From the NCBI RefSeq assembly GCF_963678635.1, contig NW_026970944.1:1-64000 (forward strand): 64,000 bases of DNA, read 5' to 3'. Source of the stretch: Symsagittifera roscoffensis (taxonomy: Eukaryota; Xenacoelomorpha; Acoela; Convolutidae). Numbering within the stretch: the first letter of the stretch is position 1; every line of letters starts with the position of its first letter. The notes beneath the pieces are model-generated. The model was not told where the DNA came from, searched no databases, and worked only from the letters and a program-made list of their open reading frames with translations. Below, piece after piece: positions 30,596-43,739 of this stretch. The translations under genes were made by a program, and so were the position numbers.

Positions 30596-31943
30596 TCATG
30601 GCTTACTTCTAAGTCGTGATGGTTCTCTATGTTCAGAATTCTCTATTGATCCTGTGGTAGGATTTTTGCTGTCATTTTTTTTATTTTTTTTTCTTTTTGA
30701 GATATTTTTGTCTAGTTTAGAAGATGTTACTTGAACTAAATCTTTTTGTTGAGTTGGTTTTGAATTCATATGTTTATCAGTGTTTTGGTTTTGTTTAAAT
30801 TCTGAATTGTCTTGAACAATTTTTAAACCTTTGAAAGAATATAATTGAGTTAATTTACGGAGTGCGTATTCTTTTGGATAAACGGGTAATAGGTTATTTC
30901 GATGCTGAACAAGTTTTTTTTTACTTGAGTCAGTAAGTTTGTATGTTACATCAAGGGCTTTATCAATTAATTGATATGGTCCTTTTCGGAGTGAATCTAA
31001 TTTTCTGGAAACTTTTTTTTGTGTTGTGAAGTTTGGAATTAAAACAAATGTTCCGGTTTTTAAATCTGTTGCTGGTATGAAGCGTGAATTGATTTGGTTA
31101 TTTATGTTTTGTCTTTGTAACATTTTTTTTGTTACTTTTTGATAAATTTCACTGTGTTTTTGTCTCTATTTAAAATCCATTCGGTGTGTGTACCGGAAGC
31201 TAATTTTAAAATTTTGTGGATGATGAAAGTGGTCTTCATCATGGTTATGTAGTGGTAAGTTGTAGCAAATTGAATCTTTATTTGGTTGACAATAACCTTG
31301 TGCATTTTTATGGGCGTTTGCAGTCAACATTATTGGTTTTCGTGGTTTTTGGTTAAACTCCATTGTCTATGATTAGTATTTCGGGTAATCCGAACTTAGC
31401 TATCCAGTGTTCGTAGAGTGTTGTATATGTATAATAAGCATTACAATGGGGTACTGGGTTGAGTGCTACATAGTGCGTAAATGCATCAACAATGACCATT
31501 ATATATGAGTTTCCTTCTGAGGATGGTCAAATTGGTCCTTTTGTGTCAAATGAGATTCTATGATTGAAATATAGACTTTGTCCTTTAAAATCTTGTTTTT
31601 CTGCAATTTGTTTTTGATTTGGGTAGGGTTTATTTAATTGGGATGTTATACAATCGTTGCATAATACTTTAATCCAAATTGGTGCATTTGGGAAATAAAA
31701 AGTTTGAATAAAGTTAGAGCATGTCTTTTCTGATCCTGAATGTCTTTTAGTATGTAGGGTATGTGAAGAATTGCATGCTACTAACATCAAACTTAAAGGT
31801 AGACAAGGTACTTTAAAGTCTGGTGTTTGATATTCTAAAATATTTGTGTTTTCATTTATAGAGGTATAATTGAATTTTCTGAAATATCTAAGGAGTGTTT
31901 TGTTTCCTAAGATTGTGGTATCAGCTTTGATTGGTTTAGTCAT
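30596..31943 (-). pseudogene. pol: Integrase remnant of copy 2, core deleted
   Basis: Frames 31943-31527 (zinc-binding region, FDTKGP), 31363-31166 and 31123-30596 (C-terminal module and tail) match the copy 1 integrase. About 250 bp between the second catalytic Asp and the FNQKPRKP segment are missing, including the catalytic Glu, with the junction at about 31363. It is inactive. Confidence 0.85.
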
Positions 31944-32179
31944 ATATTTGTGCCATAATTTTAGTTGTCTGGTGACTGTGTCGAGGTTTTAATATTTTTG
32001 TAATAATTCTAGTGTAATTTTTTCTGTTGTTGGTAGAAAAATGTTTTGTACTTCTATCTTTGATAGGGTTATTGTGTCAAGTGGGTCATGAAGATTAAAA
32101 ACTTGATTTATCGTGTATTTTGAATCATTTGGTAACGGTCCTGACAAGTTTATTGTATCAACCAGATTTTCCTTTTCTA

Positions 32180-33246
32180 TTATAGGAAAAAGGTCCTTTT
32201 TATGTGATTAAAAATTAATTCGTTTTTTTTAGTATTATTTTTGATCCAATGTGAATATGGAATCGGCTTTAATGTAGATGTAGTTAGTAAATCAACTTCA
32301 AAGTGGTTGTTTTGACAATCTAAATATAGCGAAAAGTGTTGTAGATTGTTTATTTGTGATTGATCTATGTCAGTTTTTACTGCATATTTACATTCCAATC
32401 GTGGTGAAGTTTCATCTTTAGCGAGATAGAATTTTATATTTTGTGGTATTTCAACTGTTGTTTTTCTTGTTAGTAGTTCAGGTGGTGTATTTATACTAAG
32501 AGTATCAGGTAGTGCAATGTTTTTTTTCTGCTGTCCATACAATGTGTAAGTTTGGAAATTTCATTAAAATTAATTGAAATCTGTAAACTTTATGGTTTGG
32601 ATTTGATTTTTGTGTGAAAAGAAATATGATAGGTTTATGGTCTGTAAATAAAACTGTTGGATGTTTTGATCCAAGTATCAAAAACTCATATTTTGTTAGA
32701 GTGTGTATGATAGCTGTGCATTCTCTCATAAGTGTAGAGAGTCGTAGTTCAGCTTGTGTAAAAAAGCAAGACTTTGCTGATATAAGATTCGGTTTAATTG
32801 TTCCATTGTGGGATTGTAATAATTCTGCACCGATGCCAAAATTTGAAGCATCGCACATTGCGTAAAATGGTTGATTAGGATCTGGGGTTGTGTTTGTAAG
32901 AAAAAATGTGATTTGTCTGGGCCTGCTTCCATGTTTTTTTTCTGTAATATTTGATGATATTTTTCTAGAACTGTGAACATTTCATCTTTGGTTTGTTATT
33001 GCATAAAGACATCGTCTAAGTATGTAATTGCATTTTGCTTGAGTATAAGTGGTCTAAAAATTTTACTCAAAAATGCTGAGAAAGCTGCTGGTCCTATGGA
33101 TATGCCATAGAATAATCTATTGAATTCGTATTGTTGATTTCCGAAAAAAATGTGTTAATCGTCGTGATTGTTCATCTAGTGGCGTTCGATTATATGCACT
33201 ATTCATGTCTGCGGATGTGAAATTTTTACCGTTTATTTTTAGACGA
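32180..33246 (-). pseudogene. pol: RT C-terminal half and RNase H of copy 2
   Basis: Matches copy 1 Pol from the TADMNSAYN region onward with several shifts. It retains YLDD (minus strand of 33011-33022) and RNase H (CDASNFGIG, RECTAI, TDHKP; 32858-32505). A short frame leads into the integrase without the break seen in copy 1. Part of the thumb and connection is deleted near 32880. Confidence 0.85.
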
Positions 33247-34098
33247 CTTAAATATAGACAAAAACAGTCATAAAATAACTATTTCTGTATTTTTCAAACA
33301 ATAACTGGAACATTAACTGTTATTAAGACATAATTTACTTAAATTTAGACAAAAACAGTCATAAAAAAAGTTTTTCTACAATTTTTCAAACAATAACTGG
33401 AACATTAACTGATAATTGCTTATTGTATTGTATTAAATTGAATTAAATTGTATGTTTTGTCTGACTTTTCCTCAGATATCCTAGCTCTAAAAAACATTTC
33501 AGTGAGAAAAAATGTTTCTTGAACCAATAATATTTCAATTAACAAACATACAAAACATCACAAAGCATTACTGAGGTTTTTAATTATCAACAAACATGAA
33601 GTCTCCCAATGTTTGGGACAGTTCTTTGAATTTATTCCAAGTATAGTTGACATATGCAACTTTCTTCAAGTCTTCATTTTCCTTTGCAGTGAAGTGTCGA
33701 ATCTGAATGTAGGGCGGCTTGTTTACATTGTACCTCTTGATTGTGACACACACCCTTGTAATGCTCTATGTTGCTATTTTATATACTCTATTACAGATCT
33801 CGAGCTCCAGGTCCATAGTTGATTCTTTACCAGATTTGGCTTCATATATAGGTACGAACCCAAGATTTTCAGCATTTGGCATTGTGAAATTAGAAAACAA
33901 AAAAATAATTTAAAACGAGAACTTTAGTTTCTGTCTTTGTTTTTTTCCGAGATTAAATGTGCGTAGCAACACAAAAATTCACCAATTTTGTTGCAGTGCT
34001 TTGATACATATAAGGGTGGCGTATCAATTAGAATACATCAATTAATTTAATGTATTTAATACATCAATTTATGTATTTAGTTAGAGCATATTTAGTTA
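33247..34098 (-). mobile_element. Unknown insertion inside the copy 2 RT gene
   Basis: About 850 bp of non-family sequence replace roughly 150 bp of RT, including the first conserved RT block. The left end holds two imperfect tandem repeats of about 100 bp (from about 33248 and 33338, sharing GACAAAAACAGTCATAAAA). The right end is TA-rich. The insertion carries a broken small ORF (33580-33882). No clear terminal inverted repeats or target duplication were found. Confidence 0.6.
33580..33882 (-). pseudogene. PC4-like small protein, broken by one stop
   Basis: One hundred codons from an ATG at 33882 to TAA at 33580, with a single in-frame TAG at 33766-33768. After the stop the reading (VTIKRYN, PPYIQIRHF, AYVNYTWNKFKELSQ) recalls the ssDNA-binding PC4/p15 C-terminal domain, with its K-P-Y-I-x-I-R strand and W-x-x-x-K-x-L helix. 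Repeated at 34684-34986 with the same stop. Assignment is by eye only. Confidence 0.4.
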
Positions 34099-34683
34099 GA
34101 GCATATCTCCGTTTACTTCTTTATTTACTGAAGATATGATTTCATATTGTTTTAGAATGTCAAGTAATCTATTAACTTTGTCATGTAAGTGGATTGGTAC
34201 TTTGCTTGCTCATTGTTTTTTGAAAACTGCATCAGGTTTCAAGGGTAGATGTAGTGGTGAGTTTTTGTTCCAACGTCGAACTTAGATGTGGCATAAACTG
34301 TTGGGTATCTTAATAGTAAATCGGCTTTTTTTTCAAATTCATTCTGTGTTATTTGGGAGTGTTGAAAATTGAACATTGTCAAGAATTTCTGTATTTTTCA
34401 AACAATAACTGGAACATTAACTGTTATTAAGACATAATTTACTTAAATTTAGACAAAAACAGTCATAAAAAAAGTTTTTCTACAATTTTTCAAACAATAA
34501 CTGGAACATTAACTGATAATTGCTTATTGTATTGTATTAAATTGAATTAAATTGTATGTTTTGTCTGACTTTTCCTCAGATATCCTAGCTCTAAAAAACA
34601 TTTCAGTGAGAAAAAATGTTTCTTGAACCAATAATATTTCAATTAACAAACATACAAAACATCACAAAGCATTACTGAGGTTT

Positions 34684-34986
34684 TTAATTATCAACAAACA
34701 TGAAGTCTCCCAATGTTTGGGACAGTTCTTTGAATTTATTCCAAGTATAGTTGACATATGCAACTTTCTTCAAGTCTTCATTTTCCTTTGCAGTGAAGTG
34801 TCGAATCTGAATGTAGGGCGGCTTGTTTACATTGTACCTCTTGATTGTGACACACACCCTTCTAATGCTCTATGTTGCTATTTTATATACTCTATTACAG
34901 ATCTCGAGCTCCTGGTCCATAGTTGGTTCTTTACCAGATTTGGCTTCATATATAGGTACGAGCCCAAGATTTTCAGCATTTGGCAT
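34684..34986 (-). pseudogene. Second copy of the PC4-like broken ORF
   Basis: The duplicate of 33580-33882, offset by 1104 bp, with the same internal TAG. The stop therefore predates the duplication. Confidence 0.4.
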
Positions 34987-35429
34987 TGTGAAATTAGAAA
35001 ACAAAAAAATAATTTAAAACGAGAACTTTAGTTTTTGTCTTTGTTTTTTTCCGAGATTAAATGTGCGTAGCAACACAAAAATTCACCAATTTTGTTGCAG
35101 TGCTTTGATACATATAAGGGTGGCGTATCAATTAGAATACATCAATTAATTTAATGTATTTAATACATCAATTTATGTATTTAGTTAGAGCATATTTAGT
35201 TAGAGCATATCTCCGTTTACTTCTTTATTTACTGGAGATATGATTTCATATTGTTTTAGAATGTCAAGTAATCTATTAACTTTGTCATGTAAGTGGATTG
35301 GTACTTTGCTTGCTCTTTGTTTTTTGAAAACTGCATCAGGTTTCAAGGGTAGATGTAGTGGTGAGTTTTTGTTCCAACGTCGAACTTAGATGTGGAATAA
35401 ACTGTTGGGTATCTTAATAGAAAATCGGC

Positions 35430-35864
35430 TTATTTTTCAAATTCATTCTGTGTTATTTGGGAGTGTTGAAAATTGAACATTGTCAAGAATTTTTGTTGTT
35501 CTTCTGTATAGTGTGATATTTTGAATGTTGGTTTAAAATAAGGTGTTTTTGTGAGATAGTCTGTGTTTCTTTTTTCGTTGCTTTTTATATTATTTATTGA
35601 TAATTCTTTGTCAAGAATTGTTGATTGGCATATATCTAATAGTTGTAATATTTTATTTACTCTATATGCTACTTCTTTTGTAGGAGAAGTTGTTGCATTA
35701 GTTTCACAATGTCCTAGGAATCCTAGAGGTAGGGCTATTTTATATGGTGAGGAATTGTATACATGTAGAGAAATAATGTCAGACTTTGAGTTCTTCATGT
35801 AATTTATGGATGAAGTTGTTACTCTAAAAACTTTGTGAATTGGTCTAAATTCAAGGTCAGACAT
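35430..35864 (-). pseudogene. pol: Pol N-terminal remnant of copy 2
   Basis: Matches residues 1-144 of copy 1 Pol (MSDLEFRPIHK start). Upstream the Gag and Pol frames differ by an indel at a nine-A run, so the single TAA arrangement of copy 1 is not directly confirmed here. Confidence 0.8.
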
Positions 35865-36059
35865 ATAGAGGTGTTGTCTGTTTTAATTTTTGTCATAATG
35901 ATGAACTTGTTTGATCGGGAATTCATAAATGTTTCCTAAGAGTGGTTTAAGATGTTTTCTTTTTTTTTATTATAAATGGGGTAAATTTTTGAGAAAAATG
36001 ATCGTTGTTTGTTCATTCTTTGGAAGATTGTTAAAACGGTGTTATGCATTCTTTTATAA

Positions 36060-37768
36060 TTATCTCTTAATTTTGCTGTCTAATACGTTGATAGTTGGTA
36101 TGTATTTAGTGATGAATGGATTTCCAATGACATTGTGTTTTATATCTGTGATGTGGAAGGTTTGTTTAAACGGTTTATGTAGGAGTTTGTTTTGTTCCAT
36201 TGTTCTATTGGGAACAAGGTAAAGTTGGATTTTTCTGTAGTTTGTTGAGGTTGAGCCTTGTGCTGTTGCTAGTTTACTGGCTGTCTTCAAAGGTATTAGT
36301 TTTGGATGTAAAATTTTGATTTCATTCCAGGTTGGAATATTAATAATTTTTGATTCTGCTCCAGAGTCTATCACAAAATCTATTTCATGGTCTGGTGGTT
36401 GAAATTCTTTACTTTTTGGACTTTTTAAGAGAAATGGAATTGTCAAAATTGTTTCTCTTGGTGCTTTTTTTGGTATGTTTTGGTAAAGGTGATTCGCACT
36501 AGAAAATGGTGTTTGTTCTTTTTCAGGTTCGTGTAATGTCGTTGCTTCATTTACTTCTTGCTCTATTGCTATGTTATTACTTCTAGGTCTATTGTAAAAA
36601 TCTAAAACAAATTCTAATTGATTTTCAAAGACATGTGAATGAAATGGTTGTTCCTACGTAACAGTTTCATAGTCATTTTCAACTTCTATCATGTTTACTG
36701 AAATTGTATTTCCTGTATTGCTTTCACTGTCTGTAGATTCGCAATTGATGTGAGTTAATTGTAATTCAGTACTTTCTGTATTATCAATACCAGGGGGTCT
36801 GAATTGGTTTCTTCAGTTGTTTGTACTTGATTTGTTTGTCTTTGATGTTTTGGTGTATTGCTTTTATATTTGTTTTGAGAATCGGGATAACGTGTATTAT
36901 TCCTATGAGGTGATTGAGAGTAATTTTTTGTCTATTGTTATTATTTGAATTACTATTTTGTGAGTTATCTCGTGATCGATTTCGATAATTGTTGTAGTTA
37001 GATTTTTGGTGATTTGATCTGTTGTTTGAATAATCTCGTGATCTATTGTATTGATATCGTTGATTTCGATTATTTGAGTAGCTTCTATTCCTATTGTTGG
37101 AACAATTTCTATGTCTTTTGTATGATGAAGTTCTTGATCTATCATTGGAATAGTTTCTATTCCTAGAATGTGAATGGGAACTGGTATTAAACGAATAATC
37201 TGGTCTGCTTGAGCTTGATCGTGAATAATTATTTCGATACTGATTATTTCGACTATTTGATCGACTATATCTGTTTTGTGAGAAATTACGTGAATTTCTT
37301 TGATCTGGTGATCTGCCTCTGTAATTAGAGTTATAAGGTGATTGATTTCTTGAATAATTTGAACTGTTTGAAAGTTCCAGAACTATTATTACTGTGTATG
37401 TTTTTATTTGGTAAATTTTGATCTTTTTTTCATGTACTGATAAAATGATTTACTTGGTTCCTTGTACTTTTGTGGTTTATTCGGGTTGACTTGTTGCTTT
37501 TGTCTGCATTCAGAAATAATATGACCGTCTCTTCGGCAATAATTACACCATTTTTTTTGAATGATGGTTTTTCTCTAAAATTTGGGTTTTTCTCGTATAT
37601 ATTCAAAATTTCAGTGATTTTTTTGGATAAATCTTTCTGAGTTGTGTATATTACTTGTTTGTGTTGTAGTGGTTTGAATATTATTCACATTTGTATTTTG
37701 AGATTTTCTGTTTCTTCTAGTTTCATATTGGTTTCTGCTTGTTCTAGTTTATCAACTAGTTTTCTAAA
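36060..37768 (-). pseudogene. gag: Nucleocapsid and protease remnant of copy 2
   Basis: Contains the zinc knuckle (about 37500-37545), the Asn/Arg/Ser-rich tail in broken frames and the protease (36446-36060, VIDSGAES). The protease Asp-Ser-Gly is intact. Confidence 0.8.
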
Positions 37769-40129
37769 TTATAAATCTGGTTCTCGAATTGAGGAAGGAT
37801 GTGATGCGCTCTTTTTGATTGCTATTTTTCGTAATTGAGGTGTTAGAGTCATCCTTAAAATCTTTTTCATTTTTGTGTTTTTATAATCATGAGTGTTAAG
37901 TGAATATGCTTTTCGGACTATTGTTTCGATCCTTACTGCTAATTGTTTGATCGTTTCGTTTGGTAAACTACGAATTTCATTGCATGAAACTCTTTGATGT
38001 TGTTTGTTCCTTTCTGAATCAAAGATTTTTGAAAATTCTTTTGTGAATCTTTTCCAATCTGATTTTATATCTATAGGTAAAACTGAAAACCATTTTTGAG
38101 CTGCGCCATCAAGTGTAATTTGTAATAACGCTGTGCGTCTATAAATCCAATTTTGGTGAAGTGGGGTATTTATTGGTTCAAGTCGTAAATTTAAGAATAA
38201 TTTTGCTGTGACTGTATTTAAATATTCTTCTACAGAATATTCAGGGTCTGTACCTGTAAATACCGTTAATGGCTTGTTTGATGTTATTGACGATCCACCC
38301 ATTAGGTATGGATTCATAGTCATTTGAAATGATTCTGCGGCATATGGCATTGCTGAAAAATTTGTAAGTTGACTCTTTGTTATTTCATGTTGTTCTAAGT
38401 AATAGGGTAGCGGGATTTCATTTTGCATTTGCGTTGGTTGATAAGAATCTCTACAAACTGGGTTTTGTGAACAAAAGTTATTATTTTGAGATGCTAGATT
38501 TGGTCTAGGTTGTCGCATATGTTGTTCTTGTTTATGTGGTTCAAAAATATCTGGTTGGTTTACGTGATAAGAGTGGAGTCTTTGGTTTTGATAAAATTGT
38601 GGATTATTTTGGTTATAATAATCTTCATCATCTGATGAAAGATAATTTGATGTATAATAAGGTGTTTGATGTGTATTCTTGTTTTGCTGTCTATTATTTT
38701 TGTTTTTTGCTGAAAAAATGGATAATTTTTACTTTGGTCTTGTGAAAATGGTGGGTAACCATTGAAATTTACTGAGCTTGATGTTGGTTGTTGGAAATTT
38801 TGTCTTTGTGAAAATAAAAGATTTTGCGTGTTTGCACGAGAGGGTTTAGTTGTTTGTGGTCTATTTACATAGTTATAATTATGTTCTGCAAAATTATTTC
38901 TAGTGACTTTTCTTTGTTTTTGCGTTGGTTTCGTCATTGGTCTAAACGTTTGGTAATCCATTTTGGACCAACGGAGGGTTTAAGCGTAGATTGTAATGTT
39001 ACCTGTGGTAATATTGGATTTTTGGACCAACAGAGGGTTTAATCGTAAATTTTAATGTACCTGTGATAATGTTGGATTTTTGGGTCTTGGGGTTGTAAGA
39101 GTTGGATGTATTGGTGAAATTTTTTGTTGTGCTGTTGATGTTATTGTTTCAATATTTCTTCATTTACGAAATGTGATGGTGTTTGAATATCTTGTTGTGT
39201 AAGATTTCTAGTTCCATTCAGGTTTTCTTGTTGTATGAGTGTTGAGTTTAAACTATTATTTCCTAGTCTATCGGGTAGAAATGAATTATAGTTTAAAGGT
39301 GTTGCGTCAATTGTGAGTGGATATACTCTAACATAATCTTTGTTAATAGAAACTCTGCTAATTGCTTGACTTGGATTATCTGTTGGTATGTTCAGGAATA
39401 GTGGATGAGACCATTCAGGGTCCCAAACATAACCTGATTGTTCTGCTAAGACAGTTTCATCAGTAGAATTTTGAAGTCTAAATTTTTTTTTTGCTTGTGA
39501 GATTAAATCAATATTATGTGTGAAATAATCAATGATAAACCATGCTAAGATTTTTTGTAAATTGTGTTTAACATTCTGCGAAACTTCGTTACTGGTTAAC
39601 TGGTTTTTACGGATTGTGTTTAAAAACTCGGAGAAAATTGCAATTTCATGTCTTACAGCTGTGTATCTGGATGTTTGAACTGGTGAAATTCCTTGAGATT
39701 CTGTTTCTTCTAGTATAGATAGATAACTATAGATTAATGAAATAACATTGTTAGTGAATAGTGAATTCGCTCTTTGTGAGTTTTGAAGTTGTATACTTTT
39801 TATGTATTCTCTGAATACTTTTGAAAATTCTATATCTATGTCGTCTGTTTGAAGTAGATATCTACCATGCAACTTACTTGGTGATTTAATTTCTATGGTA
39901 TAGATTCCGTATTGTTTTGTATATTATATATTCCTTTTAAATAGTGATCAATTATTTGTCTTTTGATTTTTACTTCTGGAAATTCTGCTGTACATGGACT
40001 AATTCTTTTTTCGTACAAATTTGCGAATATATTTTGACAAAAAAGTGTTTTTCCTCTATCATCAGTGAGTGAGTTGATTAAAAATGGAAGAATGGAGTTT
40101 TCGTCTTCGCTTTTTTCAATTTGACTCAT
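37769..40129 (-). pseudogene. gag: Gag remnant of copy 2
   Basis: Frames 40129-39893, 39872-39141, 38961-38560 and 38518-37769 cover both Gag blocks of copy 1. There is no stop where copy 1 has its TGA (3765), which suggests that the two blocks form one polyprotein. Other frameshifts break the gene. Confidence 0.82.
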
Positions 40130-40169
40130 TTTTGTGTTTTGTGACTGTTAATGTGTAGTTTTCAATGTG

Positions 40170-40580
40170 TTTTATTGGTTGATTCCAATTGTATAGACGT
40201 ACTGGTTTGTTTTTGTTAGTCTTTTTTATTCTTCGTTTTCCTTGTATTGATGATTGTGATGTAGTTTCTGAATCAAAAAAATATAATTTCTCAATAACTT
40301 GATAGTTTTTATTTACGGAGTCTTTTAACTTACTGGTTTTTCTAAATTACTTGTTTCTGTTTCGGAGACAGCGTTTCTTCCCTTTGAAAATCTTTTTCGT
40401 GTAATCTGTCTTTTTTTGCTTAAAATTTTCCTTGTGATTGTCTGTCGTTTTGTTCTAATATATCCTATTGTTTGTTTGTGTGGAGTGATTACGAGATCAT
40501 ATTTTTTGCGGTTTATTTCACAATTGTGTAATATGATTGTTTGTTTATTTCCTAAATTGTCTACTGACAGAAGGTTTAGT
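40170..40580 (-). pseudogene. ORFa remnant of copy 2
   Basis: On the minus strand the NLGNKQT, KKYDLVITPH and RQITRKRFSK stretches of ORFa are readable. The ATG is not kept and stops follow. It supports ORFa as a family gene. Confidence 0.6.
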
Positions 40581-41559
40581 ATGACGGATGCAATATTGGG
40601 ATTAGTGATTTTTAATGTCTTAAGCTGTTAGTTCTTACGATTTTTTGTGGTTAGCCTAACTTGGGTCATGTATTTCAGGGTTGGAGAGAAAAGTATATAT
40701 CGATTCCTCAGAATGATTTTTACTTTCTCGTGGCTAGTATAAGTTAAGGTGTTAACAAACCTAATCTTACTTAGGGGTAGTGATTGTGATCAAGGGCTGG
40801 AGAATAGTAAATCAATCCACAAGGTTCAGCTATAATTAGAACACAAGTAAATTGTTAGATACTATTTTAAACTTACTAAGTTTAAGTATTATCCTGGGTC
40901 AGATAAGAGGGGGGCCAAGTGAAGGATGAATAACCGAAGTTCTTCACTGTTTATCCGAATTAGAATGGTTAGTGTGATTGAAAAGTTTCCATTAGTCCTG
41001 GGTCTTGAGGAAGGGCTGGGTAGTGAATCGACGTTTGAGTTTGTTAGACACTTTATTAATTGTGAGGGGGAGAACAAAATTGTTCTATTTGATCCAAGGA
41101 TAAGCCTTGATAATCAGGATATAAAATTAATGGAATTAAATTTAGTTTAGATGAAAATGAATGAAAGATCCAAGGAAAGCCTTGATGATCTGTTAACTTT
41201 AAGAAAGTTTAATTTAAATGGGAATAAGAATTAGGATAGGCCTTTATAAATTAAATTAAGGTTTAATTGATAGAAAATTTTTGCTATATTAATTTATGAT
41301 GATGTTAGTAGATTTATGATTCGCTGTTATGTTTTAGGTGATGAAGCTGAGATGAAGAAATGATTTATATATACTAACAATTTGTGTTAACTCTAAATAA
41401 TTTTTATAATTTTATTTCAATAAATATTTTTTCCAGATATCTTTTTAAATTTACTGCAGATTTTTGAAGAGAACGACTAGAGATGTTTTTATCAGTCGTT
41501 ATTGTACAATAATCAGTTTAGCGCCTGTAATTGTCATTGAAGAAAATTCTTTAAAGATA

Positions 41560-41799
41560 CTATGTTTGCAAATGAAAAACTAAATTCAATGCTAATAAAA
41601 ATCTAATTATAAAAGTTTGTGTTGGCTTTTGCCGTACGATCATGAAACTTAATGGTAAGTTCCTTTGTAGTCGTATATCGTCTCTTGTCCGAGGTCTTTT
41701 TCCAATACCGGCTAGTTCTCGTATTGTTCGGAATAATGGCTCTGATCTATTGAGTCGTAGAGACATTTCAATTGAATTGTTGTCATGTAACATTGTCAT
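41560..41799 (-). CDS. ORF0 of copy 2 (79 aa)
   Basis: ORF0 remains open in an element whose other genes are wrecked. It has a two-codon N-terminal extension and the same core (RELAGI, RPRTRDDIR, RQKPTQT). Confidence 0.6.
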   Translation of the reverse strand: MTMLHDNNSIEMSLRLNRSEPLFRTIRELAGIGKRPRTRDDIRLQRNLPLSFMIVRQKPTQTFIIRFLLALNLVFHLQT

Positions 41800-41883
41800 G
41801 TAACATCAAAGTCTAATCTCTTTGGTTAGTTCTAAGCTAATTTGTTTTTTAAGGTCTTATTCAAGTTTTTTGGTCGCACCAGA

Positions 41884-42261
41884 TGAGTCGGGATGGAGGT
41901 CTAACTCACAGAGTAATTTCAGATAGGGTACACCGTCTGCTCGTCACGCTATCTTATTTTCGGCCGGATAGATTCGTGCAACTTCTTAGGCTAATACCGA
42001 TCTTAATCTTACTCTTAAATCTCTTAGTCTCAATAGATCTAGAGTATACTGGTTTTGTTACGAGTTGTTCCCTTGGAGAAAGCAACTAAATTGTAAGCTA
42101 AATTCAAATTGCTCTGGTGCTGAAATTACAAGTAATTTCAGCACTTACAAATAAGTGGGTTGTTATTTTGATGGAGTGTGATTGGTTAGTCTTTAATATT
42201 TTAAAGGGATAAAATATCTAAATTATAACCAATAATAAATTATAGTTTAGATCTGGTTCCA
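41884..42261 (-). repeat. 5' LTR of copy 2
   Basis: 378 bp with family ends and the palindrome (42117-42144). The primer-binding site GGTCGCACCA lies at 41872-41881 on the plus strand. The right flank is TTTGGCTCT. Confidence 0.88.
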
Positions 42262-42997
42262 TTTGGCTCTAAAAATATTGAGAAGCATAAAGCTCTGCTA
42301 TTATCGGTCCTTATTTAGAACCAATGGTTATAGGCCTGAAAATTCCCTTCCTCGTATCAAGAACTGTTACAGTATTTTGTTGGTTTTGAAACATCAGCCT
42401 GATTACTTGCTTAAAATAGCAGTTTAATCAAAATTTCCTTAAAATTATTAAACAGTCAAACGTTTTTACTCGGTCTTTCTGTTTTTTTCTTCATGATATA
42501 ATGTTTTTCGTGATATGTTGTTTTCATTTCTGTTGTTTTTCAATGTTTTTAATCATTGTATGTTCATTTCTGTTGTTTTTCATAATAATGATCTGAAGTT
42601 TAATTGTTACCAGATTTTTTCTCTGTTGGGAATCTGTATTTATAGGTCGCCATAACAATATGCGATTTTCCCTACTTTCAAATTGAAAATCAAACAAAAT
42701 CCAACCACATCACCGTGTTGACCGTAAAAAATGTTTTGTCTCACTTGAGCGGTGAATTTCATAACGAGTCACGCTTTGTAATTTGATACTATGGTGAAAA
42801 ATCTGCCGTAGAAACGCAACTTGTCAACGAATCCGCCGGCAAAAAATAATTTTTTTTTGCTGTATTTAACTCCTCTGAGTTGAACGATCTAGATGCGACT
42901 GATACGCTTCTCCAACCATCGTTTTTAGACTTTTCGATGCCTCAACCATACGCAGTTTGACTTTTTTTATCACAACGGATTTGATATATAAACTACT
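42262..42997. other. Spacer without a recognised gene
   Basis: About 740 bp, AT-rich. A phrase around TTTCTGTTGTTTTTCA occurs twice near 42525-42585. No ORF is supported. Confidence 0.45.
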
Positions 42998-43562
42998 TGT
43001 CGAATATTTACACACTGTCTAAAATTTTTTATCAGAAAATATCAAACAGAAAACTCAAAAAAAAACGTTTCGGAATCAAAGTCTATATCGACATAGTTTT
43101 TATCTAGTAAATTTCAGCAGCAATGGTTGAAAGCAAACACGAAAATTTGCAGCCAAACACAGAAAAGACTTTTCGAGGTCACACAAAGTCAAAATTGATT
43201 GATTTTGAAAGTCGTACGTTTATCTTTAGCTTCCTTCTTTAGTTTTACATAATTATGTAATTATAAAGTAATATGTTTATACCTAAAACAAAACTGTTTG
43301 TATTAATTAGAAAAAAATTGTAAAAAAAAATTAGGTAACTTGACCCTGTTTTTCCTCTTATCTCTATTTTTGTTTATATGACCTAGTAGCCATGGAGGCG
43401 GGGCTGGAAACTACTTCGAACCGACTGACCTAGATTTGGATCTTTAGCTTAGACCGATTGACCATCTGTTCTGATTTAGGTTTGATTTTACTGCATTTAT
43501 AGCTCAAGCTATAGTTGTTATACTTGTATCTGCTTTTCAAGCTTTTATTTCAGTTGGAAACA
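42998..43562 (-). repeat. Putative LTR of a BEL/Pao element (left copy)
   Basis: Aligns by eye with 45597-46170, with shared blocks TTGTCGAATATTTA, AGCAGCAATG, CATAATTA, AGTGGCCATGGA-like and GGAAACA. The two are strongly diverged. They flank a BEL/Pao integrase fragment, so an old LTR pair is the simplest reading. TG/CA ends are tentative and no primer-binding site was found. Confidence 0.45.
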
Positions 43563-43739
43563 TTCTCCAGCTCCAAGAGAGCGAGGACAAAGCGAATAAT
43601 ACTAGAAGACGATTTCAATCTTCAGCATCGTTTTTAGAAATGCGGAGTGACCGATCTCAAACTTTACCATGGTTCAGATTCAAGATACTTGCTAGGAGGT
43701 ACTTGTCTTTTTTCCAAACGAGATCTCCGGACTTGAAGT

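Larger units (their letters stand above)
33281..35488. repeat. Tandem duplication, period 1104 bp
   Basis: 33281-34384 and 34385-35488 are nearly the same sequence; matching points (33281/34385 and 33882/34986) are exactly 1104 apart. Each unit contains most of the unknown insertion plus about 290 bp of RT. Only a handful of substitutions separate the two, so the duplication is much younger than copy 2. Confidence 0.9.
22281..42261 (-). mobile_element. Family A copy 2: old, broken, minus strand
   Basis: About 20 kb between LTRs at 41884-42261 (5') and 22281-22654 (3'). The LTRs differ at many positions, so this copy is older than copy 1 or has recombined. Gene order is the same as copy 1, but nearly every gene carries frameshifts, stops or deletions. 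A foreign insertion plus tandem duplication interrupts the RT (33247-35205) and about 250 bp of the integrase core is missing. Confidence 0.9.

Noticed and set aside
33613-33822. Plus-strand hydrophobic ORF (69 codons), repeated at 34717
   Set aside because: It is opposite the PC4-like minus-strand frame. Its repetition comes from the 1104-bp duplication, not from selection.
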